A stretch of 64,000 nucleotides of DNA, taken from Strix aluco. Lineage: Eukaryota; Chordata; Aves; Strigiformes; Strigidae. The notes under the pieces were generated by a model, which ran no database searches, was not told the DNA's origin, and saw only the letters and a list, made by a program, of their open reading frames with translations. The number at the start of each line of letters is the position of its first letter. Positions within the stretch are counted from its first letter, which is position 1. Where the stretch lies: NCBI RefSeq assembly GCF_031877795.1, contig NC_133933.1, positions 27,848,529 through 27,912,528 on the forward strand. Direction: 5' to 3'. Made by a program: the position numbers and the translations under genes. Of the stretch, positions 24,701 through 38,304 are shown piece after piece.

Positions 24701-27700
24701 TTGTAATATGCAATACATCTGTTTCTGTCATGTGTACTTACAGAATATAAAATATAATTTGTAAGAATATTTTTTGTTGGAAAAAATATTTAATATTGTG
24801 GTGACATATGAATCTAAAAGGTGTGTCATACCATATGGAAGTAGCTTGCATACTTCTTAGAGGAGAATGTTTAGAAAGGTAAAGAAAAAAATGTTCTTCA
24901 AGTGTTCAAATTCAATATTAAGAATAATAGTAAAAATTGCATAACTGAAGTTAGAAGAACTGACAGAGATGTGTGCTGTTTAACAGCATCTGGTGAATTA
25001 AACTGTGGCTGTTGGAATCAACTACTTTCAGATTGCTAGAAAGCTGGAGTCCTACTGGAAACATAAGCAAAAAAACATTGTTTAAGCTACACAGCCCTTG
25101 ATTCTGAACTAATCTTTTAAATACCTGTATACATATACCACTTACAAGTGGGTTCCCAGATATGTATTGCTTGGTGTAACTTTAGGTACACTTCTGCACC
25201 TGTGTGACTGCTCTTCCATTTGTATGTTTGTGTGCCCTTGAGTTGTGTAGGGAGCAAATTTTGAGAGATGGGAAGTAGCTGCATATACTTGGTATGGCTG
25301 TTGGTGTAAAGCATTAAGATGACACAGGGTACATCTACACTGTCAGTTTTGTGTATGGGGAGGGTGCTTTTTGATACAGGTTTGCCTTCTGTCTATTTGG
25401 AGTCTTGTGTTAGTGAAGAGCACTTCTGATATGCCTGAATTTGATTCCGTTCTGGGGACAGCAAGCTTCAAGTTGTACACTGGAGTATCACCATTTAGAG
25501 CACACCATTTTCAATGTGGACAAAAGGTCCTCCAGCAGGTAGTTCTTGGGATGCATGGTGTGGGAGCGGAGAACTGGCAACTGGTTTGAACTTCTTTGCT
25601 GGTGAAGGTGGATCACAGATATTGAACCATTGCCCTTAACCTCTTCATGCTATGACAGTTGCTAAGTAGATGTTTTCACAAGATACTTGAGACTTTTTGG
25701 ATAAGAGTCTAAAAACTTCATGAGTACAGCCAAATAGAGCAGCTTCTGCTTTTCCTCGTTATTAAAAAAAAAAAAAAGTAATTACTACATTTGGTTCAGG
25801 TTTCTGTAGCTTGAAGAGGGAGACATGAGACAGAAGTCTGATCAAGAAATGGAAGATGAAATTTACAGATTGTCCTTTATGCAAACTCCATTATTTATGT
25901 GTGAACTCTCTCATGTACATCTTGCATTAACACCTGTGCATGCAGCAAATGGAAGGTGACATAAATGACATGTATAGATCCTGTAAAATGCAAAATCCAT
26001 ATGTGCTGGTGACAGTCCACAGGAGGAATATTCTGGTAAATCTTCACATGTATCATTTTCTCATGGAAGCAAAGAATATTTTCTGGTACTGAAATTTGTC
26101 AACTTGGCTAGAGGCCAAGGCTCGAGGCCTGTATACTAAAGTGCACCGCAAACCACTATGAACTTTCTGAGCAGCCTCCCCTGGTCCTCTCCTGGCCCAT
26201 CTCCAACAAAATGTGGTTGAGAGAGCTGCCACATGAACATTTTCCTTTAGCTGTTTCCAAAAACGAACAATAAGCTACCAAAACACAGACCTCCTAAATC
26301 AGGTTTGGTCTATTTTCAGTTAATAGCAGAGTTTGGATCTACTGCAAAACTTTGCTGGTAAGATGCTTAGTAACTCTGGAGAAAAAGCAGTTACTATCAA
26401 AAAATGAAAATTGAAGCTTACAGCGAATTGTCATCAAAAAGAGTGTTGGAGAGCTACAGTATAAAGGAATAGCTGAACGACTGTTTCTAAAGGACTTTGT
26501 GATGGAAGGAAGAAAGCAGGGCACAGAGGAGGAAGGAAGGGCCTGAAGTGAGGTTGTTGGGAGGAATGTGAAAGGAATCAAAGGCAGAATTTTGTGAATC
26601 CTTGACCATGAAGAGAAACTAAGCCTTGAAAGAAAAGATGAGACTTTATTTGCAAAAATCCCTTAACTGTGTACATGGAACTTTTGTGGTGAGGCATTCA
26701 GAGGGCAAGAATAATTTTAATTCTTATTGAACTCTTCTTATGTAAATCATCACAAAAAAAAGAGAGGGATGAATTTTCAACCTTCTAGTCCCAGCAGAGC
26801 TGTTCAGCTGTTGTAGAACCAATGTATTCTTGCATTAAATTTGGGAATGACTTACAAGTCTCAGTACTGAGGAGTGCAAAGTGGTACAAAATTCTTCATA
26901 TATAATCAATTCAAAAGACTAGTATTTAATGTACAGCTGATAGTGTAATACAGGGTTAATAATTGTACATTAGTAACAGCTCTCTTCATTTGTGTGGGTA
27001 TCTGCTTATTCTTTGACTAGCGAAGCACAGAGGCTTTATTCAGAAGGGACGTTTCATTTGACATCTACATCTCATCCCTAATTTACATGATTACAAGTAG
27101 TTCAGGAAAATTCAGAATCAGTGGTTGTGCTGTATTTTAAATGGAGGGGGCAGAGAGAAAACGTGCATTGTTATGAGATTATCTAAAATGTACTTTCAGA
27201 CCTTTTGTTTCAATTAATTTTGGCAAGTCTATGTAACTGTTTTAGCTGCTAAAAAGCAGCTTGTTGAATCCTTAATACTTGTCTCCTTTCATGTTACTAT
27301 AGTGATCATTGGATCTTGGATCTGATTTGTTCTGTGACTTAGGGAAAATAGAGTCATTATGCATCAAGAAAGCAATTGTTCTTCATGTATTTTCAAATCT
27401 GATTACTATGATCCTCTTATTATGTTTTATTGTTTGGAACTCATTTACAGCACAAGAGTCACTTGTTAAACCTTTCCATGTAAAAAGAACAGAGGTTGAT
27501 CAATGTATGAAATAGTAGTTAGAGTAAAGCTTATTTATTAATTACTTCAGTTTCTGACAGAATCTGTATTTGTAATTTTGAGCTCTCGGGTTCTCTCTGC
27601 CACTCCCCTGCCCAGATACATTTATTCTGTCCTGAGGCATCAGTAACAGATTGATAGAGCTCTACTGATACAGGCAATAAAGAATATTTTTCGTTGGTAC

Positions 27701-28299
27701 AGTGCTGGTTGGAGTAGAAAGCGGCAGAGCTGTAGTTAACCATTTTTATATTACTTCATATTACTGAAATACTGATGTACTCACCAACAAAAGATTAAAT
27801 GAAAATTGCTGATCCATAATTGGAATGCATACTCTGTGGCAGAAGGATCACTAATCTCTGATTCAACTGTTTATTTTAAAACAATTGTTTACTTTTTAAA
27901 ATACTAATTCTTTAAAAATACAAACCACTTCAAATCTGTCTCTTTTCACATCGATCTTTCTTTGTCTTCGGCCTTGTTTATCAGATAATTGGCAGTGTGG
28001 GTTATATCACTCAGTTTTTAACACTACTAAAATTACCCCTCTCCAAAAAATTAATGGCATACATGATTCTTATTTTGGATCCTTCTGCTTGCTGTTACTT
28101 GTATTTTTGCATTTTGAAGGCTTTATTCATGGAATAGCTATTAGTTTTTCTTAAGCCTGTACACCACCTTATGGATCGGTCTGCATTCCAGTTGCTTTCT
28201 GATTTCACTGTTTGGGGTCAAATTTATATTAATACATGGCTTGGTCTTGAACAGAGTTAATTGCTTCAGGAACACTCCAGGGTTCCATCTTTTTCTCTG

Positions 28300-28322
28300 C
28301 CCCCCCCTTTTTTTTTTTTTTT
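28300..28322 (+). repeat. C8-T15 homopolymer junction
   Basis: Eight C (28300-28307) are followed directly by fifteen T (28308-28322). A near twin stands at 28718-28741, and a CR1 fragment lies between them. Confidence 0.9.
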
Positions 28323-28369
28323 AATTTTATGTTGTTCTTCAGGGAATTCAAGCTGAACTCGTGGATCTA

Positions 28370-28705
28370 TGCACAAAAAGAAAGACTTGGATTGAAGGAA
28401 AACCATTTCCCATTGAGAAGGGATTAACATTGTAGGAGATAGTGAAAAAGAAAAGTAAAGGAGGGCAAAGAGAAAAGCTAAATATCTTTTACACAAATGC
28501 TAGGAGCATATGTAATAAGTCTGCTGAATTGGAGTGACATGTTTTCAAGGATAAGAAAGATATTATTGGAATAAGAGAGACAACCAGGAAAATGAAGGGG
28601 GATTTAAAATGCCAAGATACACAGTTTTAGTGAAGGGAGAGCTAATATAAAGCTGGAAGAGATGTAACAATATTGCTAAGGGATGATACTCAATCTGCAA
28701 TAGGA
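28370..28705 (+). mobile_element. CR1 LINE 5' ORF2 fragment
   Basis: The words AAATATCTTTTACACAAATG (28479-28498) and CTAGGAGCATATGTAATAAG (28500-28519) match the start of CR1 ORF2, the endonuclease N-terminal region whose protein reads roughly YTNARSxxNK. The following text, with GATATTATTGGAATAAGAGA (28559-28578), fits the D-I-I-G-I-x-E part of the endonuclease. Stops and indels abound. It is a fragment of a different CR1 copy, or of a different part, from that at 19811-21700. Confidence 0.65.
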
Positions 28706-28717
28706 AATACTCCTGCT

Positions 28718-28741
28718 CCCCCCCCCCTTTTTTTTTTTTTT
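28718..28741 (+). repeat. C10-T14 homopolymer junction
   Basis: Ten C (28718-28727) are followed by fourteen T (28728-28741). The arrangement repeats that at 28300-28322. Confidence 0.9.
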
Positions 28742-30137
28742 CTTTTTAAACTAAGTTCTGTGGTTTGTATACAAGGTAAGGACAATTTAATGTGGTTGTG
28801 ATTCTTGGCTGTTGCAGTAGACTTGCAGGTGGTCAGAAAAGAAGCCCAAACAATAAAAATATTTAAGACATAAAATGGGTCCCTAGGAAAACCAGAACTT
28901 TGATTTGAAGAATGCTGGGGGATTGAGGAAGAGACAGTAGGAAGAGAGTTTGTTAGAGATCAGTTAGAATATTGACTTTGTTAAAACTAAGTCTGAGAGA
29001 GCATGTTTCCACTGTTGCTGTAAGGTTGTTGCCTTTATGCTGTTATTGAAACATTATAGACTATTGTCACTGTTACAATGGAAAGATCGCAAATATAAAT
29101 AAATCTGTATATGGAGATAAGAAATATAATCAAATGATGATAAAATCATGACATTTGAAATGGTCATGGGGTGAGGGTATGTGCTAGATGGAGGAAGCAG
29201 TCCTAAAGTTATTGATTTTAGCAAAGCTACCTTTGAAGGAAAGAAAATGCTCCCGGGATTTTTTGCCTGCAATCCTGTGATGAATGGGAAATCCACTCCA
29301 CACAAGTAGAGAGTACATAGTGTATAAAACACGTAGAGAGGCTGCAATTAAAATTCATCCCAGTTAAGTCAAGAAAAGGAAAGGCCGATATGGGCCTGAG
29401 GCAAAAGAAGGAAAGGCAAAGAGACAACTTGCCCCTCCCGACCTTATGCTTTTTCCTTCCCCTTCGCTGTTCTTTACCATTTCTTCTACTGTCCCTTTAT
29501 CCTCTCCAGCCCTTCGTTTCAAGACAGTTCTGTCACTGTGGTCCCCTGATGAGGTTTCTTCCTCAATTCTCTCTTTGTTGTACACTGGTTTTCTCAGAGC
29601 ATGGGCATAACTGCTTAGAGTGCTCATAACATGGGTGTGAATATCTCTTCCCCCTGCCCCCCAAAATGCTTACACTGTGTATCCCCATAGCATGGTTGCA
29701 AGATGTATGTAGTCGACATAGTTCCTCTTCCCCAACTTCCTTTATTTGTCTGTGGCTCTGGGATGATTTCAATTCACTGTATGGTGAGTGAAGGAATGAG
29801 GCAGCAGGAGCTGGGGGGTGGGCAAGTAAGTGGATACACAACAACTCACGTAGACAGTGGGCCTATATGAAAATTTTTAGAAAAAGACACTGCTGTGCTA
29901 GAGCATCTACCACTGAAATGGCAGTTCTCTGAGAGAGAGAAGGGTCAACAAACAAGCACCTAGATGGTTGCAGGTGGTGTTCCTCTCTTCAGTGCAAAGT
30001 TAGGACATGAATCAGATCTTCTTCTGGGACCCAGTATGCAAGATGCCTTATTGTTCATCATGCCACATACGCACACTATTTGACATCTTGTTTCGAGGTG
30101 TAAAAAACAGCTGTGAGGAAGAAAGTAAATTTAACAT

Positions 30138-30165
30138 ATTTTAGACTCATATTTGAGTCTAAAAT
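30138..30165. repeat. Perfect 12-bp hairpin in intron 3
   Basis: ATTTTAGACTCA (30138-30149) and its exact reverse complement (30154-30165) are separated by four bases. The function is unknown; it could be a short transposon remnant. Confidence 0.85.
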
Positions 30166-30584
30166 GGCATTGCTGAAGCTGAAGGCAGTTTATAGTAGCT
30201 GAAAATCTGGTCCTTAACTAAAGCAAACAGTTTGAACAAATTTTGATCTGGCATTTCACCTTTAAAAGGCGAACAAAGATGATAATGGCAAAAGGAGATT
30301 TCAGAGAGAGATTTAATGGGACAGTGATGAAAGAGTGAGTGGTCTTTTTCTGTCAGTCAATCTGTATTCTCTCTTTTTCTTTTTTTTAAGTCACAGTGAT
30401 CTGTTAACTGCAGAAATTGGCAACAGGCAGAGAGGATGACCATGTGGTCTTACGGCATCCAGCTGATGACCAGTTTCTGAAAATGGTATGAGGGATCATA
30501 AAGTTTAGCTCCATGTGTATTGTGATGATAGTTGCATCTATATTTAAAGCTTTCTGTCACTGAAGCACTCTTGGTGTTGTCAGA

Positions 30585-30790
30585 TGTCTATTGGACTGGC
30601 TGAGCTGCAACTTCTTGCAATTGAATGTCAATAAGACCAAAGCAATTTTGGTTGATTCATAGCACCAGCTTAAGCATATTCACTTGCACAGATTACATTT
30701 GACAGATAGTTACCTTCAGCTGAACTCTGTGGTTAGAAGCCTTGGTATACTCTTGACAGTGAGCTTAGAGCTGATGCCTTATGTTTATTT
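30585..30790 (+). mobile_element. LINE reverse-transcriptase relic (L2/CR1-like)
   Basis: One frame from about 30594 reads DWLSCNFLQLNVNKTKAIL, the thumb-region motif W-L-x-x-N-x-L-x-L-N-x-x-K-T-x-x-I-L typical of L2, CR1 and Jockey-type LINE reverse transcriptases. About 100 nt further on, another frame reads VVRSLGILLTVSLEL, corresponding to the next conserved motif, V-x-x-L-G-(V/I)-x-(L)-D. The two parts need a frame change and contain stops, so the copy is dead. The family (L2 rather than CR1) is my best guess. Confidence 0.6.
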
Positions 30791-33700
30791 CATACCCTGT
30801 TTTTGCCTTCCTAACACTGCATGTGTATGTCTACATTTAAATAAATTCACAGCTGAAGTACTAGTCAGTCCACTTGTTATCTCTGGACAGAATGTTGTGA
30901 TGAGTCAATTTCAGTATTTAAGAAATGGTGTTTTTTCCCATTTAGGCAGTTTTAATTTCAAAAGCCATCTAATCGAGGATTTTATTATCAGGAACTCCTG
31001 GAAAAGTGTCTGTCAAAATCTAACAGGAGTAAAAGAAAGAAAAAAGTAGAGAATAAAACCAAAGATGAAAAGGTATTATTCCTTTTGGAATGTTTTCCTG
31101 GTATTCTACCAGTTTGCTGGCCTGCAGAAAAATACATTCAATACAGGTGTTCTTACCCTGTTATATTAGTGAAAGTTAAAATCCTCTGGATTCTGTAACA
31201 AGGTTGTGCACAGTGTGCATCCCCTGTAAATCTTGTAAAGAAAGACATATTTCCAGGTCTTTTCTTGTAGTGGTCCTAAAATAGTCTGGGTTAAAACAGA
31301 GTTTAATCCACTGATTCATTTGGTTAGTTGGTCCTGCTTATGGTGAATTTACCATTCTCTAAAGTTCATTTGGAGCATACTGAAGAGCTAAACTTTTGAA
31401 TTATTTCCAACCATTTCCCCGTGCAGGCTCCTAGTCAGTTTAAAGCAGCATCCTGATTTGGAAGAAAAATTCAGTGATTTAATGCCAAATACCTTGTGCA
31501 TATACTGTTCCACTTACAACTTCACTTCCTGTTTTTAAAGGCTGAAGGTGATTTTCCTGTAGAGCTTAAGGAGGTGTTAAAAGGGAGATTTTGAAGTTTT
31601 TACTTCCTTCTCTCACTGAAGAATAGGAATGCAGCATCCTTGAATTTTGATATGAATGAACTAAAAATAAAATACTTAAATGAAAACATTTGTAGTTGCA
31701 TGTTTCAGCTAGACTGACAGTGAGAGGGTAGAGTTGACTTTGGTTTTTTGGCTCTGGTTAATGAATCTCAGCCTAGAACTACGTTGTCAGGGCTTCCTTC
31801 TAAAAATGACAGAATGGTTGGTAGTAAAAGAACCTCCACTAACTATGAATGCTAATTTAAGCATTTTCTTTTTTTAAAATCATCATAATAAAGTCCCTGA
31901 CCATGCTGTTTAGTTAGTGGTTGCAATGAATGACCCCAAGGCCTTTGTTTTCTTCCTGTAAAATGCTCTTTGATTTGAAAACCAAAGATGTGTGAAAAGC
32001 ATCACATTGAAACCTCCATAGATGCCAGGGTTGCAGCTTGCCTCTGTCTTCATGTGCTCTTTTCCTACAAGCTTGCAGCCAAGTTGCTTTAAATGCTTGA
32101 AATACAGAGGGGTGGGTAGTAGGTTTGGGTTGGCTCAGAGGTGCAGAGTTCTTATAGCTTAAAAACTTCATTTTTTGCCATGTGAGGGTAGTATAGGATT
32201 TGAATATGGAAACACAGGAATTTAGAAATGTGAATAAAGTCATTTAATAATATCAGGTAAAATAAATTTTATTAAGTAATATCTTTTGAATTTGCTGTAA
32301 GATAATGGGTAAACAACCTAAAAACAACATGGAAGATTTTAAGTAACTGCAATGGCTATATAGGACAGTACTCCTTTTCTCCTGTACTTGGTAAGAAAGA
32401 GAAATACATTTGAAATCGAGACAGGGTTCTGGCTGAAGCAGCAGCGAGCTCACTGGTAAACTCAGGCAGTTCTTTTGTTGGTATAGAAGGTGCCATTTGT
32501 CTCTCAAGTGTTATGCAGATAAATTATCTGATCTGGCTTGTCCTCCTGGATATTATTTTTCAATTTTCACACTCGTCCCTCCTCCCATCCTCCTGTTCCT
32601 ATTAACATGGTTATTAGCATCTTTTTTGGTCTGTTTGAGAACAAGATTCTAGACAAATTTCTACTGACATATTCTTGTTCTCATATGTTTGCTACATAAA
32701 TTCATAATCTCTTGCCAAGCTTTAGATCTGCCAAGTTCCCTCTGTGTTGTCTCAATTTTCATTCCAAATAAAAAAATTAAAATGCAAAGAACAAAAGACT
32801 AGAAGTGAACTCTTTTTATCTTAGGATTGTAAGCTTTGTCTCTGAGAGGGGTGGGGGGAATAAAAAAAAAGCTCAGAGGGGATTTTTGATGTATGTAAGA
32901 CATCTGCCCAAGCATCCCTAGCAGTAATGTCATCACTGCCAAAATGTACTTATACTACAAAAATGTACAATAGTGCTTATTCCTGAATTAACCGTTCAGC
33001 TAAGGTTTTAAGTTTGACTTAGGCTGCATGTGGTATGTTGTAAGGAGAGATAAGCAATATAAGACTGTACGAGCAGGTTGTGCACCAGTGCTGGTGAGTG
33101 CTGTGCAGAGTAGGAGGTGGCTGAGTGTGGCGTGGAGTCCTGATGCATCTGCAGAAGTTAAACTGTGGAAGCTACCGCACCTCTTTATTTTCTAAAGCAG
33201 TCATAAGGTGGCTGACAGAAAGACTACCTGAAGGCTTAGGACGAGTACAGGAATTTTGGGATAAACAGTTTATTTTGTTCCCTGTTTGTAGTAGTATTTG
33301 AAAAAAATAGTGCTTGGGGACATGGAATCTGCTCCCACCTGTATTCACTACTTTTTTTTTTTTTAAAAAAAAGCTAAACATAAATGTAGTAGATTAAAAA
33401 GGAGAAATTAAAAATAATAGAATAATGCAAAATAAGAATAAGGCAGAACTGGGGGGTAGGAAAGGAGCCTTTGAGATGGATGTTCAAGATCTGTAAATTC
33501 TGCAATTTAATCAGTGAAGGAAGGTGTTGAATTGTGGCAGAAAGTTCTATGCAGTTTCTGATGCATCAATTTAGGGGCACATAGACATCCAGCTTTTAAA
33601 AAATATGTAAAACGCAACATTGTGCATTTTGGTCCCTAGCACTGCTTAAATCACAGATGAAAGTAAACTTGGATTCATGCTAATGGTTTCATCCTATTTT

Positions 33701-36700
33701 TTTCCACAAAATTCCATTCATCTGCTTTGTGTTGCTTAAGTCTGTATCACTGACCTTTCCTCTTTACAGAAATTCACTTACGAAATATTAAAGCTGTGTG
33801 GAAGCCCTTGTAACTGCAGCTTCAGCAAGATTTGCAATTATGCAAGAAAATACTGAAATACATACCTGTGTACATCTCATCTCTTTGATATGCAAACCCC
33901 CTTTACTGTATCTTTCATTAACTGTTATGCTTCTGTTTCACACCTGCTTTCGCAGAGTAGAGATGTGAACCCACATGTCCCTGAGTAGTAGGATATGCCG
34001 TATATCTTTATATGAGCAGGCAAAAAGAACATATTTAGACAGGTTGAAGGTGAAAAATATTTTTATACTCAAGTTTCTGATTAGGCCATTATAGCAGCAT
34101 CACTAATTCCCCTCCTTCCATCTATTGTCTTCCCTCATCTGTTGTCATCAGTGACCACTGTTGATTTGTTGACTCTATTAAAGTATTCAAGGAAGCCACA
34201 GGCCTGTCATTTTGGTCATAACCTTAATCTGTTTTCTCACCTTGGGAGAAAATGTGTTAATACACTGTCTGTTTCTATAGAATGAACTCTTGAAAAAGTT
34301 CCTGATGCAACAAATCTGCAATATGTTTAGAAGTAAAAAAGGTTTTCTGAATCTTGGTTATTTTAACAGATAGCAAGCTATGTTTAGGTAGCAACTTTTG
34401 TAAGAACCATACCAAATTAAGTGACGGTAAGCAATTTTAATGGTATGTTGTGTAGTAATTTTTGAGCTGGATGAGTTGCAACTTCTCCTGATTTCTTATA
34501 ATCTCTGATTCCTCATTATTTCTGAATGATTAAGCAAATCATTTATGTTAACTTCTGCTTTCATTTACATCTCTGTAAAGCCTGTGTAACTTATTGATTT
34601 TGGAGTTGCTTTAGCTTTTATAGTAACTGAGGGGAGGGGTCATTTCTACCAGTCAGCTGATCTGGAAAATAAATGGAACTTTTTTTTTTTTTTTTTTAAC
34701 GCCTTATAGGTAAATTGTATATCTACCTAATTGGTCTTCTTAAAGCAGTTTAAAATTCTTCATATTGTGCATTGCCTTCTTTACGATAATAAAATTATTT
34801 CTGTTTCTGAGAAACATCTTGCTGTGCAAATAGAGAAAATTCAAAGGATAAACTAATACAGACTTGTTTGCATTTTCATAGTTTATTTTTTTTAATTTAT
34901 TTGGAGGAGAATTTGCTTGTTTTCTCATATTTGAGAAACAGGCTTTTGTTTTAGTTTTAGCATTTGCATTTTTAACTTAAAAATTAGCTTGCTTTTTTTT
35001 TAAGTTTTAGTTTACAGATACCTGATATTTGGAAGAATCTTGTTCACTGTCTGGTACCTATCATAGATCCCTGAACTGCTTTTTTGTTTATTTGAACACA
35101 GTGGTGTCCATTACATGTACTAGAATGTATTTATTTGAAAATGAATTTTTGGTCCTTGTCCTTGTTTTATATGTGTCGGTCATTCCTGCCCCTGCCATCT
35201 GAGACTTTCTTTAATGGTATAAATAGCCTTAAGAGCTGAAGTTACAGTTGAAGTGTTTGCCATCACTAGGTTGGCTGGATAACTAAATAGGCCAGGGTTG
35301 GTATCATTTGGCTTGAATAACTGAAAAAGATTTTTTCTTTCTTTTTTGGTGCCAGAGTTCTTTCTATTGTGGAACTCCTCATTTATGGCCTGCAAATCTG
35401 GGAAGAAATCCATCTGGTTTCTTCAGCTGTCTTGCCAGACACTGTGATCTAGTTATTAGAACAATAGATGATGAGAAGAAACTTTTAAGATTAAATTGTA
35501 TTTTATGGTTAGTAGAAGCTATGATGAATAAGAGTAAAAAGAATGTATATTTGACCAGTAGAAGAGATTAATGTTGTCTTGAAATAACTCCCCTCAATTT
35601 ATCTGTAATATTTTAACAAATCTTTCCTGTGCCATTAAATACTGGGATAGGAAAGATAACCTAAAGGGAAAGATTGACCTTACTAAAAAACAGGTATGCC
35701 TTTGAAACATATAATAATTATAAAATCTAAAACATTTGGGGAAGAGACTACCACATCTGTTGGTTGTATGGCATTTAGTGCAGTGGATTTTTGATCTCTG
35801 GTTAGTGATCTTGAGCTCTGCTAGGATATATTAAGGTATTCTTCATTATTTTTTAATGGAACGTAAAGGATTCTTTTCCATGTCACTCCTTTCTGTCTAA
35901 TTTATTAGAAATAATTTTGCACAAAGTATATGGGTAGTATTAATTTTAGGACTTATTTTTTAATGGAAAAATCTTACTGATGCAAAAAGATCATAGCGTC
36001 CACTGAAGAAGAATTCACTTCATTTATTTTGGCTGTAATGTTGCAATTCAGTTCTACATGGACGAGACTAAAACTGTCTCCATTGCCTTTATATATATGT
36101 AACAGGAAATTCTGATGACAGGATGATGAATGTGTGTGAAGAAAAAGTGTGTTTTGCTTAAATGTGCCAGATGTAACACATGTATGTTGCAATGTGATAT
36201 GTGTGTGTTATTACCTGAAAGCCAAAACTTTGTAGATTGGGGTCTCAGAATTCCCCCAAATTGGCTTTGTCTTGGAAAGTTCCATTGTAGCTCAAAAAAA
36301 GGGATTCAATATAACGTGTCTTTTACTTGATACTCCAAATGTCTTCTGCCTCTGTGTTAATGAAGAGGAATATTAGGCTTTTTTTGAAAAGGATATTTAT
36401 AATTTTTATTGAAATACTAAATATCTTTTTATACCTCTTTTACTGTTTATACCTGTTATACTGTGTATTTATTCATTTATTATACCATTACACATTATAC
36501 CTATAGATAACATTTCAAGGTTTAAAAAAAAAAAAGAGAGAAAGAAAAAACCATGGTATTCTTGAATCAGTCTATGCAGTGAGTACCTTTGGGGGAAGTA
36601 CAAGTTTTCGCATTCAAGGAGCAGCTATACAAAATCATACAAAAGAAATCTGTGGAAAGCTACTAAATATATAGAAACCATGGTTGGCTGATGAAGTCTC

Positions 36701-37430
36701 TGAACTGCCAGTGTTTTGAGGTTCAAAGAGTATTCAGGAGCAGTGTCATACGTGCTTACCATGCTCCTGTGTGCTCCTCTGCTTCTGCTTTTTGCCATAG
36801 TTAGTCCCTCAGTCTTTGCCAGTACTGCTCTGAAGTGCAGTATTTGGTTGTGGTGCTTCTTTTTGCCACACAGATTACTGCAATATAATGGAAATTTCTG
36901 TTAGCAGTTAATACATGAAAATACTGGCTTTTGTTTATGTGACAGCTCTGCCTGGTCCAAGCCAAGTGGCAAAATTAATGTTAAATTTCATTGTTATGTT
37001 TTCATGGGTAGGGTCTGAGAAGGTGAGAAAATAAACAGTTGTAATGCCTGCCTTTTCTGTCCCTGTCTCATTTTATAAGCAGTAGGTTGTGCTTGTGTGT
37101 GTCCTCCTTCATTCTGTGCTACAGTGACCCATAGGGCAGGGAATTTTTCCTTGGTAGGAAGTGATTGGATTTGGTACTGCTGGCTCTGATGGGCAATTTG
37201 CTTGTGTGACAGAGGACCATAAGGGCTTCATTTGGGATGCACCGAAGGAACGTGCCTATCAGCTCATTGGCCCGGCCCTCTCATCTTTGAAACTCTTCTG
37301 TATCATAACAAGAATGCTATTATGGATATCTTTCACCATCTCAGTTCACCATCAAATGGATTTTCCATTGCTTGGAACTGGTATTAGGCTCTGCATTGGC
37401 AGAGGCTAATGTAGTTGCAGAGTGAATTTA

Positions 37431-37600
37431 TCTTAGTAACTAATCCTTGCCACCTCCCTGTGAGGTGATTTGCTAAGTATCTGACAGATGGGGAAGCACA
37501 TGAGGGAGAGATGGTTTCAGAGCTGGGATTAGAGCACTGATGTCTCAGGCTTCTGGTCCTGTGCCCCGCACAGCCATGAGACCAGCCTTTCCTACCCATC
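37431..37600 (-). repeat. MIR-like SINE relic
   Basis: The + strand reads like a reversed MIR: CCCTGTGAGGTGATTTGCTA (37457-37476), then CTGACAGATGGGGAAGCACA (37481-37500), then CAGAGCTGGGATTAGAGCAC (37519-37538) and a tail with GGTCCTGTGC. Each block matches the remembered consensus, with substitutions and indels. Confidence 0.7.
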
Positions 37601-37647
37601 TCCTCTTACTCTCCTGGGGCAAATTCCTATTGAGCATTATTAATAAA

Positions 37648-37673
37648 GACAACAGGGGAATAATCCTGTTGTC
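37648..37673. repeat. Perfect 9-bp hairpin
   Basis: GACAACAGG (37648-37656) and CCTGTTGTC (37665-37673) pair perfectly across an 8-base loop, just downstream of the MIR relic. No function is evident. Confidence 0.75.
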
Positions 37674-38190
37674 CTAGTCAGGAGTGAAACTCATCTTTTA
37701 TTTCTGTGGTATTGTATGCAATTTAATGCTAACGGTCAGGAGACCTTAAATAACCACATCAAACAGCTGATTCGGTGCCAGCCGTCCTTCTTATTTAGCT
37801 TAGTCTAAACTGACACCAAACTTTGAGACATTCCTCTCCTCCCACAGTGGAGAGCCGCTGGGATTTTTTTATACCACACATGGTTTCCCTCCTACATTTC
37901 CCTCCCATGTCAGATATTCATACCCCCTTTAATAACCAGCAGGGGGATCATTACATTGAGCTACTGCCAAATGCATAATGACTGCTGCCTTTGCCTTACA
38001 CAGTCACTGCACTACTGATATCCAATTCAGCATTGTAAAGTGCTTAGGGCTACCTTGGGGATGTGCTATATTAAACCCAACTATTCTAAATCCTATTTAA
38101 TACAAAGAGATTGGTGGTGGGGGAGGGGGGAGGGAGATTTAAAATTGTCGTTAGCCACCTATTTTCAACAAGTAAAAACACCTGGTCACT

Positions 38191-38304
38191 TAGGGCCCAA
38201 TTCTGTCACTCTGAAGTCATAAATAGTCCCACTGGTTTTAGTCGGGGGTGCATGAAGGCATGCACTCTGCTTACCACTGGGGGAGGCAGAATCGGGTCCT
38301 ATAG
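38191..38304. mobile_element. Palindromic MITE-like relic
   Basis: The left end TAGGGCCCAATTCTGTCACT (38191-38210) is mirrored by GAGGCAGAATCGGGTCCTAT (38283-38302) as a degenerate inverted repeat. The middle is CCCACTGG-rich. Sauropsid genomes contain abundant hairpin elements with GGGCCCAATTCTG-type ends, and this looks like a decayed member. No coding capacity exists. The name of the family is not known to me. Confidence 0.45.

Noticed and set aside
25322-25600. Possible hAT-like DNA transposon starting with GGGTACATCTACACTGT
   Set aside because: The left end recalls sauropsid DNA transposons, but I find no matching inverted end downstream, so the element cannot be delimited.
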